From: Streptomyces sp. SCSIO 75703
Lineage (GTDB): Bacteria > Actinomycetota > Actinomycetes > Streptomycetales > Streptomycetaceae
Direction: 5' to 3'
NCBI RefSeq assembly: GCF_036607905.1
Contig: NZ_CP144555.1
Coordinates: forward strand, 4,278,001 to 4,342,000
Length of the DNA: 64,000 nt
Position numbers and translations under genes: made by a program. This document shows positions 46,607 to 54,580 of the stretch, piece after piece. The notes beneath the pieces were generated by a model. That model had not been told where the DNA came from. It ran no database searches and saw only the letters and a program-made list of their open reading frames with translations. The stretch's first letter is position 1. Each line of letters starts with the position of its first letter.

Positions 46607-46802
46607 TAGGCTCCGGCGTCCACGCCCGGACACCGCGATGTCGGAGACTTGTCGACATCCGGCGGGTGATTCGGGCCGCCCGCACGGGTGCGGCCCGCCC
46701 GGGCGCGTAGGTTGGGCGACTGGGGTCCGGGTGTGCCGGCCGGAGGCGGGGCACCGCCCCGCGCGCCCGCGGCATCGGCACCACGCGTCGGTAGGAGCAG
46801 TC

Positions 46803-48044
46803 TTGGCACGGATGATCGGCAGCCGGTACACCGCCCACCAGATCCTCGGGCGGGGCAGCGCCGGCACGGTGTGGCTCGGGGAGGGGCCCGAGGGAGCCGT
46901 CGCCATCAAGCTGCTGCGCGAGGACCTCGCCTCCGACGAGGAACTCGTCGGACGCTTCGTGCAGGAGCGCACCGCCCTGCTCGGCTTGGAGCACCCGAAC
47001 GTCGTCTCCGTGCGCGACCTCGTCGTCGACGGCAACGACCTCGCCCTCGTGATGGACCTGGTCCGCGGCACCGACCTGCGCACCCGCCTCGACCGGGAAC
47101 GCCGGCTGGCCCCCGAGGCCGCCGTCGCCATCGTCGCCGACATCGCCGACGGGCTGGCCGCCGCGCACGCCGCCGGGGTCGTCCACCGCGACGTCAAGCC
47201 CGAGAACGTCCTGCTGGACATGGAGGGCCCGCTCGGCCCCGGGGGCGCCCACCCCGCCCTGCTCACCGACTTCGGTGTGGCCAAGCTCATCGACACCCCG
47301 CGCCGCACCCGCGCCACGAAGATCATCGGCACCCCGGACTACCTCGCCCCGGAGATCGTCGAGGGGCTGCCCCCGCGCGCCTCCGTCGACATCTACGCCC
47401 TGGCCACGGTCCTGTACGAGCTGCTCGCCGGCTTCACCCCGTTCGGCGGCGGCCACCCCGGCGCCGTCCTGCGCCGTCACGTGACCGAGACCGTCGTCCC
47501 GCTCCCCGGCATCCCCGACGAGCTGTGGCAGCTCCTCGTCCAGTGCCTCGCCAAGGCGCCCGCCTCTCGGCTGCGCGCCTCCGAGCTGGGCGCCCGGCTG
47601 CGCGAGCTGCTGCCGATGCTGGCCGGGATGGGCCCGCTGGACGTGGACGAGCCCGGCGACGACCAGGGCCCCGACCCCGACGAGCCCCCCGCCTTCGCCG
47701 CGCCGGCGGGGGAACCCGCCCGGCGCCGCGGGGCCGTCCCGCTGGTCCCCGGCGGCAGGCCGGCCGATTCCAACCGCGACACGCACACCTCCATGCGCGT
47801 CCCCGCCCCCGACGAGCTGGCCGGCGGCGCCCGCGGCACCGCCCGCGCCCCGCGCGCCTCCGGCGCCCCGCGCCCCGGTTCCGCCCGCAACCGGGCCGCC
47901 GCGCGCCGCCGCCGGCTGGCCCTCGCCACCGCCGCCGTCGCGCTGCTCGCCGCGGCCGGCGTCGGTACGTGGATCGCCACGGACGGTGACGGTGCCCCCG
48001 CCGGCCCCCAGGACTCGGGGAACTCGGCACCGGCCGCGCCGTGA
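46803..48044 (+). CDS. pkaB: Membrane-anchored Ser/Thr protein kinase PkaB
   Basis: This 413-residue Hanks-type kinase has GRGSAGTVW (16-24), catalytic Lys36, HRD 128-130 in VVHRDVKPENV, DFG 156-158 and YLAPEIVEG. After the kinase domain comes an acidic/Arg-rich linker, a single membrane helix near residue 380 (LALATAAVALLAAAGVGTWI) and about 20 external residues. I chose TTG 46803 because AGGAG lies 5 bp upstream; ATG 46812 would place it 14 bp away. It follows pkaA with a 225-bp gap, and prfB follows after 99 bp. Size matches S. coelicolor PkaB (417 residues as I recall). Confidence 0.88.
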   Translation: MARMIGSRYTAHQILGRGSAGTVWLGEGPEGAVAIKLLREDLASDEELVGRFVQERTALLGLEHPNVVSVRDLVVDGNDLALVMDLVRGTDLRTRLDRERRLAPEAAVAIVADIADGLAAAHAAGVVHRDVKPENVLLDMEGPLGPGGAHPALLTDFGVAKLIDTPRRTRATKIIGTPDYLAPEIVEGLPPRASVDIYALATVLYELLAGFTPFGGGHPGAVLRRHVTETVVPLPGIPDELWQLLVQCLAKAPASRLRASELGARLRELLPMLAGMGPLDVDEPGDDQGPDPDEPPAFAAPAGEPARRRGAVPLVPGGRPADSNRDTHTSMRVPAPDELAGGARGTARAPRASGAPRPGSARNRAAARRRRLALATAAVALLAAAGVGTWIATDGDGAPAGPQDSGNSAPAAP

Positions 48045-48131
48045 CCCCGGCCGGGCCGCCCGCGCGCCCGCACACCCGTGCCCATGACGCCCGCGGGCCC
48101 CGGTGCGGCGAGGGCCGCCCGGCGGAGCCGT

Positions 48132-48137
48132 TACGCT
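48132..48137 (+). promoter_or_regulatory. -10 box TACGCT of a leaderless prfB promoter
   Basis: TACGCT is followed by 6 nt (GGACGC) and GTG 48144. No ribosome binding site precedes prfB, so a leaderless mRNA is likely. Confidence 0.5.
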
Positions 48138-48143
48138 GGACGC

Positions 48144-49250
48144 GTGGCAGTCGTCGATGTATCCGAAGAGCTGAAGTCCCTCTCCTCGACCATGGAGTCG
48201 ATCGAGGCCGTCCTGGACCTCGACCGGACGAGGGCAGACATCGCCGTGCTCGAGGAGCAGGCGGCCGCGCCCTCGCTGTGGGACAACCCGGACGAGGCGC
48301 AGAAGATCACCAGCCGGCTCTCGCACCTCCAGGCCGAGGTCAGGAAGGCCGAGGGGCTGCGGCAGCGGATCGACGATCTCGCCGTGCTCTTCGAGATGGC
48401 CGAGGAGGAGGACGACCCCGACACCCGTGCCGAGGCCGAGTCCGAGATGGAGGCCGTCCGCAAGGCGCTGGACGAGATGGAGGTCCGCACCCTCCTGTCG
48501 GGCGAGTACGACGCCCGTGAGGCGCTGGTCAACATCCGCGCCGAGGCGGGGGGCGTGGACGCCGCCGACTTCGCCGAGAAGCTCCAGCGGATGTACCTGC
48601 GCTGGGCCGAGCAGCACGGCTACAAGACCGAGGTCTACGAGACCTCGTACGCGGAGGAGGCCGGCATCAAGTCGACCACCTTCGCCGTCCAGGCGCCGTA
48701 CTCCTACGGCACCCTCTCCGTCGAGCAGGGCACGCACCGGCTGGTGCGCATCTCGCCCTTCGACAACCAGGGGCGCCGCCAGACCTCCTTCGCGGGCGTC
48801 GAGGTGCTGCCGGTCGTCGAGCAGGCCGACCACGTGGAGATCGACGAGGCCGACCTGCGGGTCGACGTCTACCGCTCCTCCGGCCCCGGCGGCCAGGGCG
48901 TCAACACCACCGACTCCGCGGTCCGCATCACCCACGTGCCCACCGGCATCGTGGTCTCCTGCCAGAACGAGCGCTCGCAGATCCAGAACCGGGCCACCGC
49001 GATGAACGTCCTCCAGGCCAAACTGCTGGAGCGCCGGCGCCAGGAGGAGCAGGCCAAGATGGACGCCCTCAAGGGCGACGGCGGCAACTCCTGGGGCAAC
49101 CAGATGCGCTCGTACGTGCTCCACCCCTACCAGATGGTCAAGGACCTGCGCACCGAGCACGAGGTGGGCAACCCCGAGTCGGTCTTCAACGGCGAGATCG
49201 ACGGCTTCCTGGAGGCCGGTATCCGCTGGCGCAAGCAGCGCGAGAAGTAG
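48144..49250 (+). CDS. prfB: Peptide chain release factor 2
   Basis: This 368-residue class I release factor recognises UGA and UAA. The codon-reading tripeptide SPF is in VRISPFDNQGRRQTSF, and the peptidyl-tRNA hydrolysis motif GGQ is in SSGPGGQGVNTTDSAVRI. UGA is by far the commonest stop codon in such GC-rich genomes, so this is a key factor. The frame is continuous through the first 40 codons: the autoregulatory +1 frameshift of E. coli prfB is absent. GTG 48144 is probably leaderless. A textbook intrinsic terminator follows the gene. Confidence 0.97.
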   Translation: MAVVDVSEELKSLSSTMESIEAVLDLDRTRADIAVLEEQAAAPSLWDNPDEAQKITSRLSHLQAEVRKAEGLRQRIDDLAVLFEMAEEEDDPDTRAEAESEMEAVRKALDEMEVRTLLSGEYDAREALVNIRAEAGGVDAADFAEKLQRMYLRWAEQHGYKTEVYETSYAEEAGIKSTTFAVQAPYSYGTLSVEQGTHRLVRISPFDNQGRRQTSFAGVEVLPVVEQADHVEIDEADLRVDVYRSSGPGGQGVNTTDSAVRITHVPTGIVVSCQNERSQIQNRATAMNVLQAKLLERRRQEEQAKMDALKGDGGNSWGNQMRSYVLHPYQMVKDLRTEHEVGNPESVFNGEIDGFLEAGIRWRKQREK

Positions 49251-49305
49251 ACCGCGCGGAGGTCACGGGTGTTCCGCCGGGACATCCGCCCGCCGCTTTG
49301 TCGAT

Positions 49306-49343
49306 AAGGCAACTGCTGTCCCAGGGGCGGCAGTTGCCTTTTT
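49306..49343 (+). terminator. Intrinsic terminator with T-tract after prfB
   Basis: AAGGCAACTGC (49306-49316) pairs perfectly with GCAGTTGCCTT (49330-49340), followed by TTT; the T run covers 49339-49343. It is the only clear Rho-independent terminator with a T-tract in this window. Confidence 0.9.
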
Positions 49344-49583
49344 CGATGCCGCTTACGTACCCGAGGTGACAGTTCTTCATCCCTTTGTGTCCGGCATACG
49401 TTCCGTACCGGGACAACGCGCGCGGAACGACCTTGACGCCGACTTGAACATTCGCCAGGGTGATGCGCGGCATGCGCATTTCCGGGGCGCATGTGAACCG
49501 GGGGATCGTGCACAGCCACCCCGTCGATCACGGCCCCGCGCGCGGCCTCACCGACTATTTCGGCTACTGGGGGTAGCAGCTAC
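49344..49583 (+). promoter_or_regulatory. Upstream region of the glycine-rich surface protein gene
   Basis: The second part of the 333-bp gap 49251-49583 is less GC-rich than its surroundings, with TTGACG near 49434 and TTGAAC at 49443-49448 as possible -35 elements. No matching -10 hexamer stands out. No coding signal seen. Confidence 0.3.
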
Positions 49584-50462
49584 ATGACGAAGAAGACACG
49601 TGTCCGTGTCGCGCGCATAGCGGCCGGCGCGGTGATCGCCGCCGGTGCCTCGCTGACCGCCGCGGGCGCCGCGTCCGCCCTCGACATCGGTGTCAGCGCG
49701 GACGTGGCGGGCACCGGCGTCCGGGCGGGCCTCTCCGTCCAGGGCGGCGACGAGGACGGCGACGGCGACGGCTGCGACATCGGCACCGGTCCCGAGTGCG
49801 AGACCGGCGGCGGCGAGAACGGCGGCGGTTCCGGCGGCGAGGACAACGGCGGCGGCGAGAGCGGCGGCGGCTCGGGCGGCGAGGATAACGGCGGCGGCGA
49901 GAGCGGCGGCGGCTCGGGCGGCGAGGACAACGGCGGCGGCGAGAGCGGCGGCGGTTCCGGCGGCGAGGACAACGGCGGGAACGGCAACGGCGGCGGCTCC
50001 GGCTCCGGCGGCAACGAGACCGGCGGGAACGAGACCGGCGGCAACGGCAACGGCGGCAACGGCAACGGCGGGAACGGGAACGGCGGCGGCAACGGCTCCG
50101 GCGGCGGCTCCGGCTCCGGCGGCAACGAGACCGGCGGTGGCAACGGCTCCGGCGGCAACACCGGCGGGACCGGCGGCAACACCGGCGGCTCCGGCGGTAC
50201 GGGCGGCTCCGGCAACGAGGGCGGCACCACCCCCGACGGCGGCAGCAACGACAACGTCACCCAGGACGAGGGCTCCTCGGCCCTCACCGAGACGGGCAAC
50301 GCGTCCGACGCCTCGGCCCAGGGCGACGGTGCCCAGCTCGCCGAGACGGGCGCCGCGCAGACCACGTTCCTGCTGGTCGGCGCCGCGACGATGATCGCCG
50401 GCGGGATCGGCTTCCGGGTGCTCCCGCGCCTGGTGACCGGCCGCGACGGCGCCGCTGCCTGA
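49584..50462 (+). CDS. Glycine-rich repetitive cell-wall protein with LAETG sortase signal
   Basis: This 292-residue protein has a signal peptide (basic start TKKTRVRVARIAAG, hydrophobic core, cleavage near ASALD). Its centre is a Gly/Asn/Glu-rich region (about 65-225) with tandem 14-residue units of the type GGEDNGGGESGGGS, then GNGNGG and GGNTGG runs. The C-terminal sorting signal is LAETG at 252-256, a hydrophobic segment (TTFLLVGAATMIAGGIGF) and a basic tail. Streptomyces class E sortases prefer LAxTG, so it should be linked to the wall. A second motif, LTETG, occurs upstream (ALTETGNASDA). The function is structural or adhesive at most guess. ATG 49584 has a G-rich stretch ahead. Confidence 0.88.
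   Translation: MTKKTRVRVARIAAGAVIAAGASLTAAGAASALDIGVSADVAGTGVRAGLSVQGGDEDGDGDGCDIGTGPECETGGGENGGGSGGEDNGGGESGGGSGGEDNGGGESGGGSGGEDNGGGESGGGSGGEDNGGNGNGGGSGSGGNETGGNETGGNGNGGNGNGGNGNGGGNGSGGGSGSGGNETGGGNGSGGNTGGTGGNTGGSGGTGGSGNEGGTTPDGGSNDNVTQDEGSSALTETGNASDASAQGDGAQLAETGAAQTTFLLVGAATMIAGGIGFRVLPRLVTGRDGAAA
49833..49974 (+). repeat. 42-bp tandem repeat in the surface protein gene
   Basis: Copies start at 49833, 49875, 49917 and 49959 (three full, one partial), each beginning GGCGGCGAGGA(C/T)AAC. They differ by only one or a few bases, so slippage could change copy number in steps of 14 residues without breaking the frame. Confidence 0.9.
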
Positions 50463-50494
50463 CGGTAGCCGCGCGCCCACCCACGGCACGCACG

Positions 50495-50522
50495 AGGGCC
50501 CGGAGCAACGGCTCCGGGCCCT
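50495..50522. terminator. Bidirectional 12-bp hairpin between convergent genes
   Basis: AGGGCCCGGAGC (50495-50506) pairs perfectly with GCTCCGGGCCCT (50511-50522) around AACG. It lies between the stops of the surface protein (+) and the zinc-ribbon gene (-). Confidence 0.75.
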
Positions 50523-50566
50523 TCCCGTCTCTCGCGCCCCGTGCCGGGACTCCGCGCACCCCCGGG

Positions 50567-50761
50567 TCAGACGCCCTGGCGCGCCAGGAGCACCACCGTG
50601 GCGACCAGCACCGCGAGCAGCACGATCAGCGCCGTCGGGTGGAGACCCGACAGGAAGTTGTTCTCCTGCTGCAACCGCTCGCGGCTGGCCCGGCACACCG
50701 GGCACCGGCCCTCGCTCACGGGCGCCGCGCAGTTCGCGCACACCAACCGGTCGTACGTCAT
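50567..50761 (-). CDS. Small zinc-ribbon membrane protein
   Basis: This 64-residue protein has two Cys pairs, CANC and CPVC (residues about 8-23), forming a likely zinc ribbon, a short charged helix (ASRERLQQENNFLSG) and one C-terminal membrane helix (ALIVLLAVLVATVVLLA). Such mini-proteins are conserved in Streptomyces beside ftsE, but I know of no assigned function. The start is ATG 50761 (MTYDRLVCANC). It diverges from ftsE across 249 bp. A role in membrane-linked assembly near FtsEX is only suggested by position. Confidence 0.75.
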   Translation of the reverse strand: MTYDRLVCANCAAPVSEGRCPVCRASRERLQQENNFLSGLHPTALIVLLAVLVATVVLLARQGV

Positions 50762-51010
50762 GCGCCTCGCCCTCCTCGCAACCGGCTCTACCAGAACAAC
50801 GCCCACGCGCGCGTGAACGTTCCCCCCTCCCACTGTGCCAGGTTCCGCAAGGGCCCGCCCCCGCTCCCCGGGGGCCCGCGACACGCCCGGGACGAAGGCG
50901 CGCGGGGACAAAACGCGCAACTGATGCGCAACCCCGACCGGTGACTGCGGCGGACTCCCCGGTTCGCGTAAGGTCACGCTCATCTACCCCCGGCGACCCG
51001 TGGTGCATCC

Positions 51011-51700
51011 GTGATCCGATTCGACAGCGTGTCCAAGGTCTACCCCAAACAGAACCACCCGGCCCTCAGGGACGTCTCCCTGGAGGTCGAAAAGGGCGAG
51101 TTCGTCTTCCTCGTGGGGTCCTCCGGCTCCGGAAAGTCCACCTTCCTGCGGCTGATCCTCCGCGAGGAGCGGTGCAGCCACGGCCAGGTGCACGTCCTGG
51201 GCAGGGATCTCGCCCGCCTCTCCAACTGGAAGGTGCCGCAGATGCGCCGCCAGCTGGGCACCGTCTTCCAGGACTTCCGCCTCCTGCCGAACAAGACCGT
51301 CGGCGAGAACGTCGCCTTCGCCCAGGAGGTCATCGGCAAGTCCCGCGGCGAGATCCGCAAGTCCGTGCCGCAGGTGCTCGACCTCGTCGGGCTCGGCGGC
51401 AAGGAGGACCGGATGCCCGGCGAACTCTCCGGTGGTGAGCAGCAGCGCGTGGCCATCGCCCGCGCGTTCGTCAACCGGCCCAAGCTGCTCATCGCGGACG
51501 AACCCACGGGCAACCTCGACCCGCAGACCTCCGTCGGCATCATGAAGCTGCTCGACCGCATCAACCGGACGGGCACCACCGTGGTCATGGCGACGCACGA
51601 CCAGAACATCGTGGACCAGATGCGCAAGCGCGTCATCGAGCTGGAGAAGGGCCGTCTCGTCCGCGACCAGGCGCGCGGCGTCTACGGCTACCAGCACTGA
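51011..51700 (+). CDS. ftsE: Cell division ATP-binding protein FtsE
   Basis: This 229-residue ABC ATPase has Walker A GSSGSGKST, signature LSGGEQQRVAIARAF, Walker B LLIADEPTGNLDP and the H-loop MATHDQ. With FtsX it forms a mechanotransmitting complex that activates peptidoglycan hydrolases during division. The first residues (MIRFDSVSKVYPKQNHPAL) are family-typical, so GTG 51011 is firm although its ribosome binding site is weak. A 48-bp gap to ftsX and shared function imply an operon. Confidence 0.97.
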   Translation: MIRFDSVSKVYPKQNHPALRDVSLEVEKGEFVFLVGSSGSGKSTFLRLILREERCSHGQVHVLGRDLARLSNWKVPQMRRQLGTVFQDFRLLPNKTVGENVAFAQEVIGKSRGEIRKSVPQVLDLVGLGGKEDRMPGELSGGEQQRVAIARAFVNRPKLLIADEPTGNLDPQTSVGIMKLLDRINRTGTTVVMATHDQNIVDQMRKRVIELEKGRLVRDQARGVYGYQH

Positions 51701-51748
51701 CACCGCCGCTCCCGCGCGGGTATCCACGGAAAGGCTTAATCAGACGCC

Positions 51749-52666
51749 ATGCGCGCCCAGTTCGTGCTCTCGGAGATCGGTGTCGGTCTTCGCCGCAATC
51801 TGACGATGACCTTCGCGGTCGTCGTCTCCGTCGCCCTGTCCCTGGCCCTGTTCGGCGGCACACTGCTGATGAGCGACCAGGTCAACGCCATGAAGGGCTA
51901 CTGGTACGACAAGGTCAACGTCTCCGTCTTCCTCTGCAACAAGAGCGACGCGGCGAACGACTCCAACTGCGCCAAGGGCGCGGTGACCGCGGACCAGAAG
52001 AAGCAGATCCTGGCCGACCTCGACAAGATGGCCGTCGTCGACAAGGTGACGTACGAGTCGCAGGACGAGGCGTACAAGCACTACAAGGAGCAGTTCGGCG
52101 ACTCGCCGCTGGCCGGCTCGCTCACGCCGGACCAGATGCAGGAGTCGTACCGCATCAAGCTCAAGGACCCGGAGAAGTACCAGGTCGTCACGACCGCCTT
52201 CGACGGCCGGGACGGCGTGCAGTCCGTGCAGGACCAGAAGGGCATCCTGGAGAGCCTCTTCGACCTGCTGGACGGCATGAAGTGGGGCGCGCGGGCGGTG
52301 ATGGCGCTCATGCTGGTCGTCGCGCTGATGCTGATCGTCAACACGGTGCGCGTCTCGGCGTTCAGCCGTCGGCGCGAAACGGGCATCATGCGCCTGGTGG
52401 GCGCCTCCGGCTTCTACATCCAGGCCCCGTTCATCATGGAGGCGGCGGTCGCCGGGCTCATCGGAGGTGGTCTCGCCTGCGCCTTCCTGCTGCTCGCGCG
52501 GTACTTCATCATCGACCACGGACTCGCGCTCTCCGAGAAACTGAGCGTGGTCGACTTCATCGGCTGGGACGCCGTGCTCACGAAGTTGCCGCTCATCCTC
52601 GCCACCAGCCTGCTCATGCCGGCCCTGGCCGCTTTCTTCGCGTTGCGCAAGTACCTGAAGGTGTGA
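51749..52666 (+). CDS. ftsX: Cell division membrane protein FtsX
   Basis: This 305-residue protein has one membrane helix near the N-terminus (MTFAVVVSVALSLALFGGTLL), an extracytoplasmic domain of about 150 residues that contains two Cys (CNKSDAANDSNC), and three more helices in the C-terminal half (VMALMLVVALMLIVNTVRV, FIMEAAVAGLIGGGLA, LILATSLLMPALAAFFA). It transmits ATP hydrolysis by FtsE to a NlpC/P60-type hydrolase outside, as known in mycobacteria for RipC. No such hydrolase is adjacent here; the downstream S41 protease is a different enzyme type. Confidence 0.96.
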   Translation: MRAQFVLSEIGVGLRRNLTMTFAVVVSVALSLALFGGTLLMSDQVNAMKGYWYDKVNVSVFLCNKSDAANDSNCAKGAVTADQKKQILADLDKMAVVDKVTYESQDEAYKHYKEQFGDSPLAGSLTPDQMQESYRIKLKDPEKYQVVTTAFDGRDGVQSVQDQKGILESLFDLLDGMKWGARAVMALMLVVALMLIVNTVRVSAFSRRRETGIMRLVGASGFYIQAPFIMEAAVAGLIGGGLACAFLLLARYFIIDHGLALSEKLSVVDFIGWDAVLTKLPLILATSLLMPALAAFFALRKYLKV

Positions 52667-52676
52667 CGCATGCCAA

Positions 52677-52710
52677 GGGGGCCGAACGGTCAAGCGACCG
52701 TTCGGCCCCC
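52677..52710 (+). terminator. 15-bp perfect hairpin after ftsX
   Basis: GGGGGCCGAACGGTC (52677-52691) pairs with GACCGTTCGGCCCCC (52696-52710) around AAGC, 11 bp after the ftsX stop. The next gene's -10 box follows only 12 bp later. Confidence 0.8.
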
Positions 52711-52721
52711 TCGCGTTGTCC

Positions 52722-52727
52722 TAGACT
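52722..52727 (+). promoter_or_regulatory. -10 box TAGACT of a leaderless promoter (S41 protease)
   Basis: TAGACT is followed by 7 nt (CACCGGC) and ATG 52735, with no ribosome binding site. The -35 region would fall in the ftsX terminator stem. Confidence 0.5.
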
Positions 52728-52734
52728 CACCGGC

Positions 52735-53907
52735 ATGTCAGGCCGTGACCTGTTCTGTCAGCCCCGCCGCGCACGCCACGGGGCCGCCCTGACCTTGGTG
52801 TTCACCAGTGTCCTCGCGGCCGGCGCCGCCACCGGTTCCCTGCCCGCGAGCGAGCCGGAGACCGCCGCCGCCCCGGCCGGCACCACCGCCGTCGCGCTCC
52901 GCCACGAGGACGTGGCCCGCGCCGCCGCCGAGGCGATGGCGGACGGCACGTCCCCCGTCGAGGCCGCCGAACGCGCGGTCAGCCGCAGCGGGGACCGCTG
53001 GGGCGCCGTGTACTCCCGGGGCGAGTACGAGGAGTTGGAGGAGGCCCTCGACGGCCGCTACACCGGCGTCGGCCTCTCCGCGCGCCGCGAGCGCGACGGC
53101 CGTATCGAGGTGACCGGGGTGCGCTCCGGCTCGCCCGCCGCCGACGCCGGCGTCCGCGCGGGCGACCGGCTGCGCGCCGTCGACGGCGAGAGGGTCGACG
53201 GGCGCCCCGTCACCGAGGTCGTCGCCCTGCTCCGCGGCGACGCCCTCGAGCGGCCCGCCGGCACCGCCGTCCGGCTCGGCCTGGAGCGTGGCACGCGCGC
53301 GTGGACCGAGACCGTCCGCCGCGCCCGGCTCTCCACGGACCCGGTGACCGTACGGACCCTGGCGGGCGGCGTCACCGTCGTCCGGGTCGCCTCCTTCACC
53401 AAGGGCGTCGGCGACCAGGTGCGGGCCGCCGTGGGCCAGGTCCCCGACGGCACCGGCGTCGTCCTGGACCTGCGCGGCAACTGCGGCGGACTGGTCGCCG
53501 AGGCCGTCACCGCCGCCTCCGTCTTCCTCGACGGCGGCCTGGTCGCCACGTACGACGTCGACGGCGACCAGCGTGTCCTGCACGCCGAGGCGGGCGGCGA
53601 CACGGCACGGCCCCTGGTCGCCCTCGTCGACGGCGGCACGATGAGCGCCGCCGAACTGCTCACCGGGGCACTCCAGGACCGCGGACGGGCGGTCGTGCTG
53701 GGCTCCCGCACCTTCGGCAAGGGCTCCGTGCAGATGCCGAGCCGGCTGCCCGGCGGGTCGGTCGCCGAGCTGACCGTCGGCCACTACCGCACGCCCTCCG
53801 GCCGGGGCGTCGACGGCGCGGGCATCACCCCCGACCTGGAGGTCGACCCGGCCGGACCGGCCGCGCTGGAGCGTGCCCGCACGGTCCTGCGGGGACTGGG
53901 CCGCTGA
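52735..53907 (+). CDS. S41 family C-terminal processing peptidase
   Basis: This 390-residue protease has an N-terminal signal or anchor helix (AALTLVFTSVLAAGAATGS), a small N-terminal helical region, a PDZ domain (about 110-200; GVGLSARRERDGRIEVTGV, DAGVRAGDRLRAVDG) and the S41 catalytic domain with Ser304 (GTMSAAELL) and Lys329 (FGKGSVQ), the serine/lysine dyad of CtpA. It acts outside the membrane, trimming or degrading exported proteins. It lies between ftsX and smpB, an order conserved in Streptomyces. It could process envelope or division proteins, but no target is visible. Start ATG 52735 (MSGRDLFC). Confidence 0.92.
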   Translation: MSGRDLFCQPRRARHGAALTLVFTSVLAAGAATGSLPASEPETAAAPAGTTAVALRHEDVARAAAEAMADGTSPVEAAERAVSRSGDRWGAVYSRGEYEELEEALDGRYTGVGLSARRERDGRIEVTGVRSGSPAADAGVRAGDRLRAVDGERVDGRPVTEVVALLRGDALERPAGTAVRLGLERGTRAWTETVRRARLSTDPVTVRTLAGGVTVVRVASFTKGVGDQVRAAVGQVPDGTGVVLDLRGNCGGLVAEAVTAASVFLDGGLVATYDVDGDQRVLHAEAGGDTARPLVALVDGGTMSAAELLTGALQDRGRAVVLGSRTFGKGSVQMPSRLPGGSVAELTVGHYRTPSGRGVDGAGITPDLEVDPAGPAALERARTVLRGLGR

Positions 53908-53983
53908 CCTCCGGCGGGGCCGCGCGCCGCCGGGGAAACGGCTTTCCCGGAACGGGCTCCGTAGTGCCAAAATGGGCCGCACT

Positions 53984-54463
53984 ATGGCTAAGGAAAAAGG
54001 GCGCAAGCTGATCGCGCAGAACAAGAAGGCGCGGCACGACTACCAGATCCTCGACACCTACGAGGCCGGGATCGTCCTCACCGGTACCGAGGTGAAGTCG
54101 CTGCGTCAGGGGCGGGCCTCGCTGGTGGACGGCTTCGTGCAGATGGACGGCCACGAGGCGTGGCTCTACAACGTCCACGTCCCGGAGTACAGCCAGGGCA
54201 CCTGGACCAACCACAGCGCCCGGCGCAAGCGGAAGCTGCTGCTGCACCGCACCGAGATCGACAAGCTGGAGTCGAAGTCCCAGGAGACCGGTCACACGAT
54301 CGTGCCCCTGGCGCTCTACTTCAAGGACGGCCGCGCCAAGGTCGAGATCGCCCTGGCACGCGGCAAGAAGGAGTACGACAAGCGGCAGGCACTGCGCGAG
54401 AAGCAGGACCGGCGCGAGGCCGAGCGGACGATCTCGGCGATCCGGCGCCGCCAGCGGGCCTGA
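53984..54463 (+). CDS. smpB: tmRNA-binding protein SmpB
   Basis: This 159-residue protein binds tmRNA and mimics the codon-anticodon part so that tmRNA can enter stalled ribosomes. Typical motifs are LIAQNKKARHDY, VLTGTEVKSLRQGRASL, YSQGTWTNHSARRKRKLLLH and the basic C-terminal tail (EYDKRQALREKQDRREAERTI) that probes the mRNA channel. ATG 53984 (MAKEKGRK) is the family start; ATG 53972 would add MGRT. Its RNA partner ssrA lies 117 bp downstream, an arrangement conserved in Streptomyces. Confidence 0.97.
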   Translation: MAKEKGRKLIAQNKKARHDYQILDTYEAGIVLTGTEVKSLRQGRASLVDGFVQMDGHEAWLYNVHVPEYSQGTWTNHSARRKRKLLLHRTEIDKLESKSQETGHTIVPLALYFKDGRAKVEIALARGKKEYDKRQALREKQDRREAERTISAIRRRQRA

Positions 54464-54580
54464 CCGGCCCCCGGCGGGCCGGGAATACGCTGGCACCCGG
54501 CCGCGTTGGTCACGTACGATGGCACCAGCGCCTCACAGCGGGTGCGAGCCCCCTCCTCGGAGGGTTTGAAAAATCAACAT

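Noticed and set aside
48144..48260. Search for the RF2 programmed frameshift site
   Set aside because: No in-frame UGA preceded by CUU occurs in the first 40 codons, and the frame is uninterrupted.
44436..49160. Minus-strand open frame extending upstream of the FHA-FtsK gene across pkaA, pkaB and prfB
   Set aside because: It lacks stops only because of base composition. The conserved protein begins at 44435 (MQIRLTVVDP), and the opposite strand carries three well-defined genes.
49833..49974. Regularly spaced repeats resembling a CRISPR array
   Set aside because: The 42-bp units are contiguous without spacers, lie inside a coding frame and encode glycine-rich peptide; no cas genes are near.
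54481..54580. Assignment of the ssrA promoter (TACGAT at 54515-54520)
   Set aside because: No -35 hexamer at a suitable distance was found, and the distance to the tmRNA 5' end (about 60 nt) would need leader processing; I could not support a single promoter.
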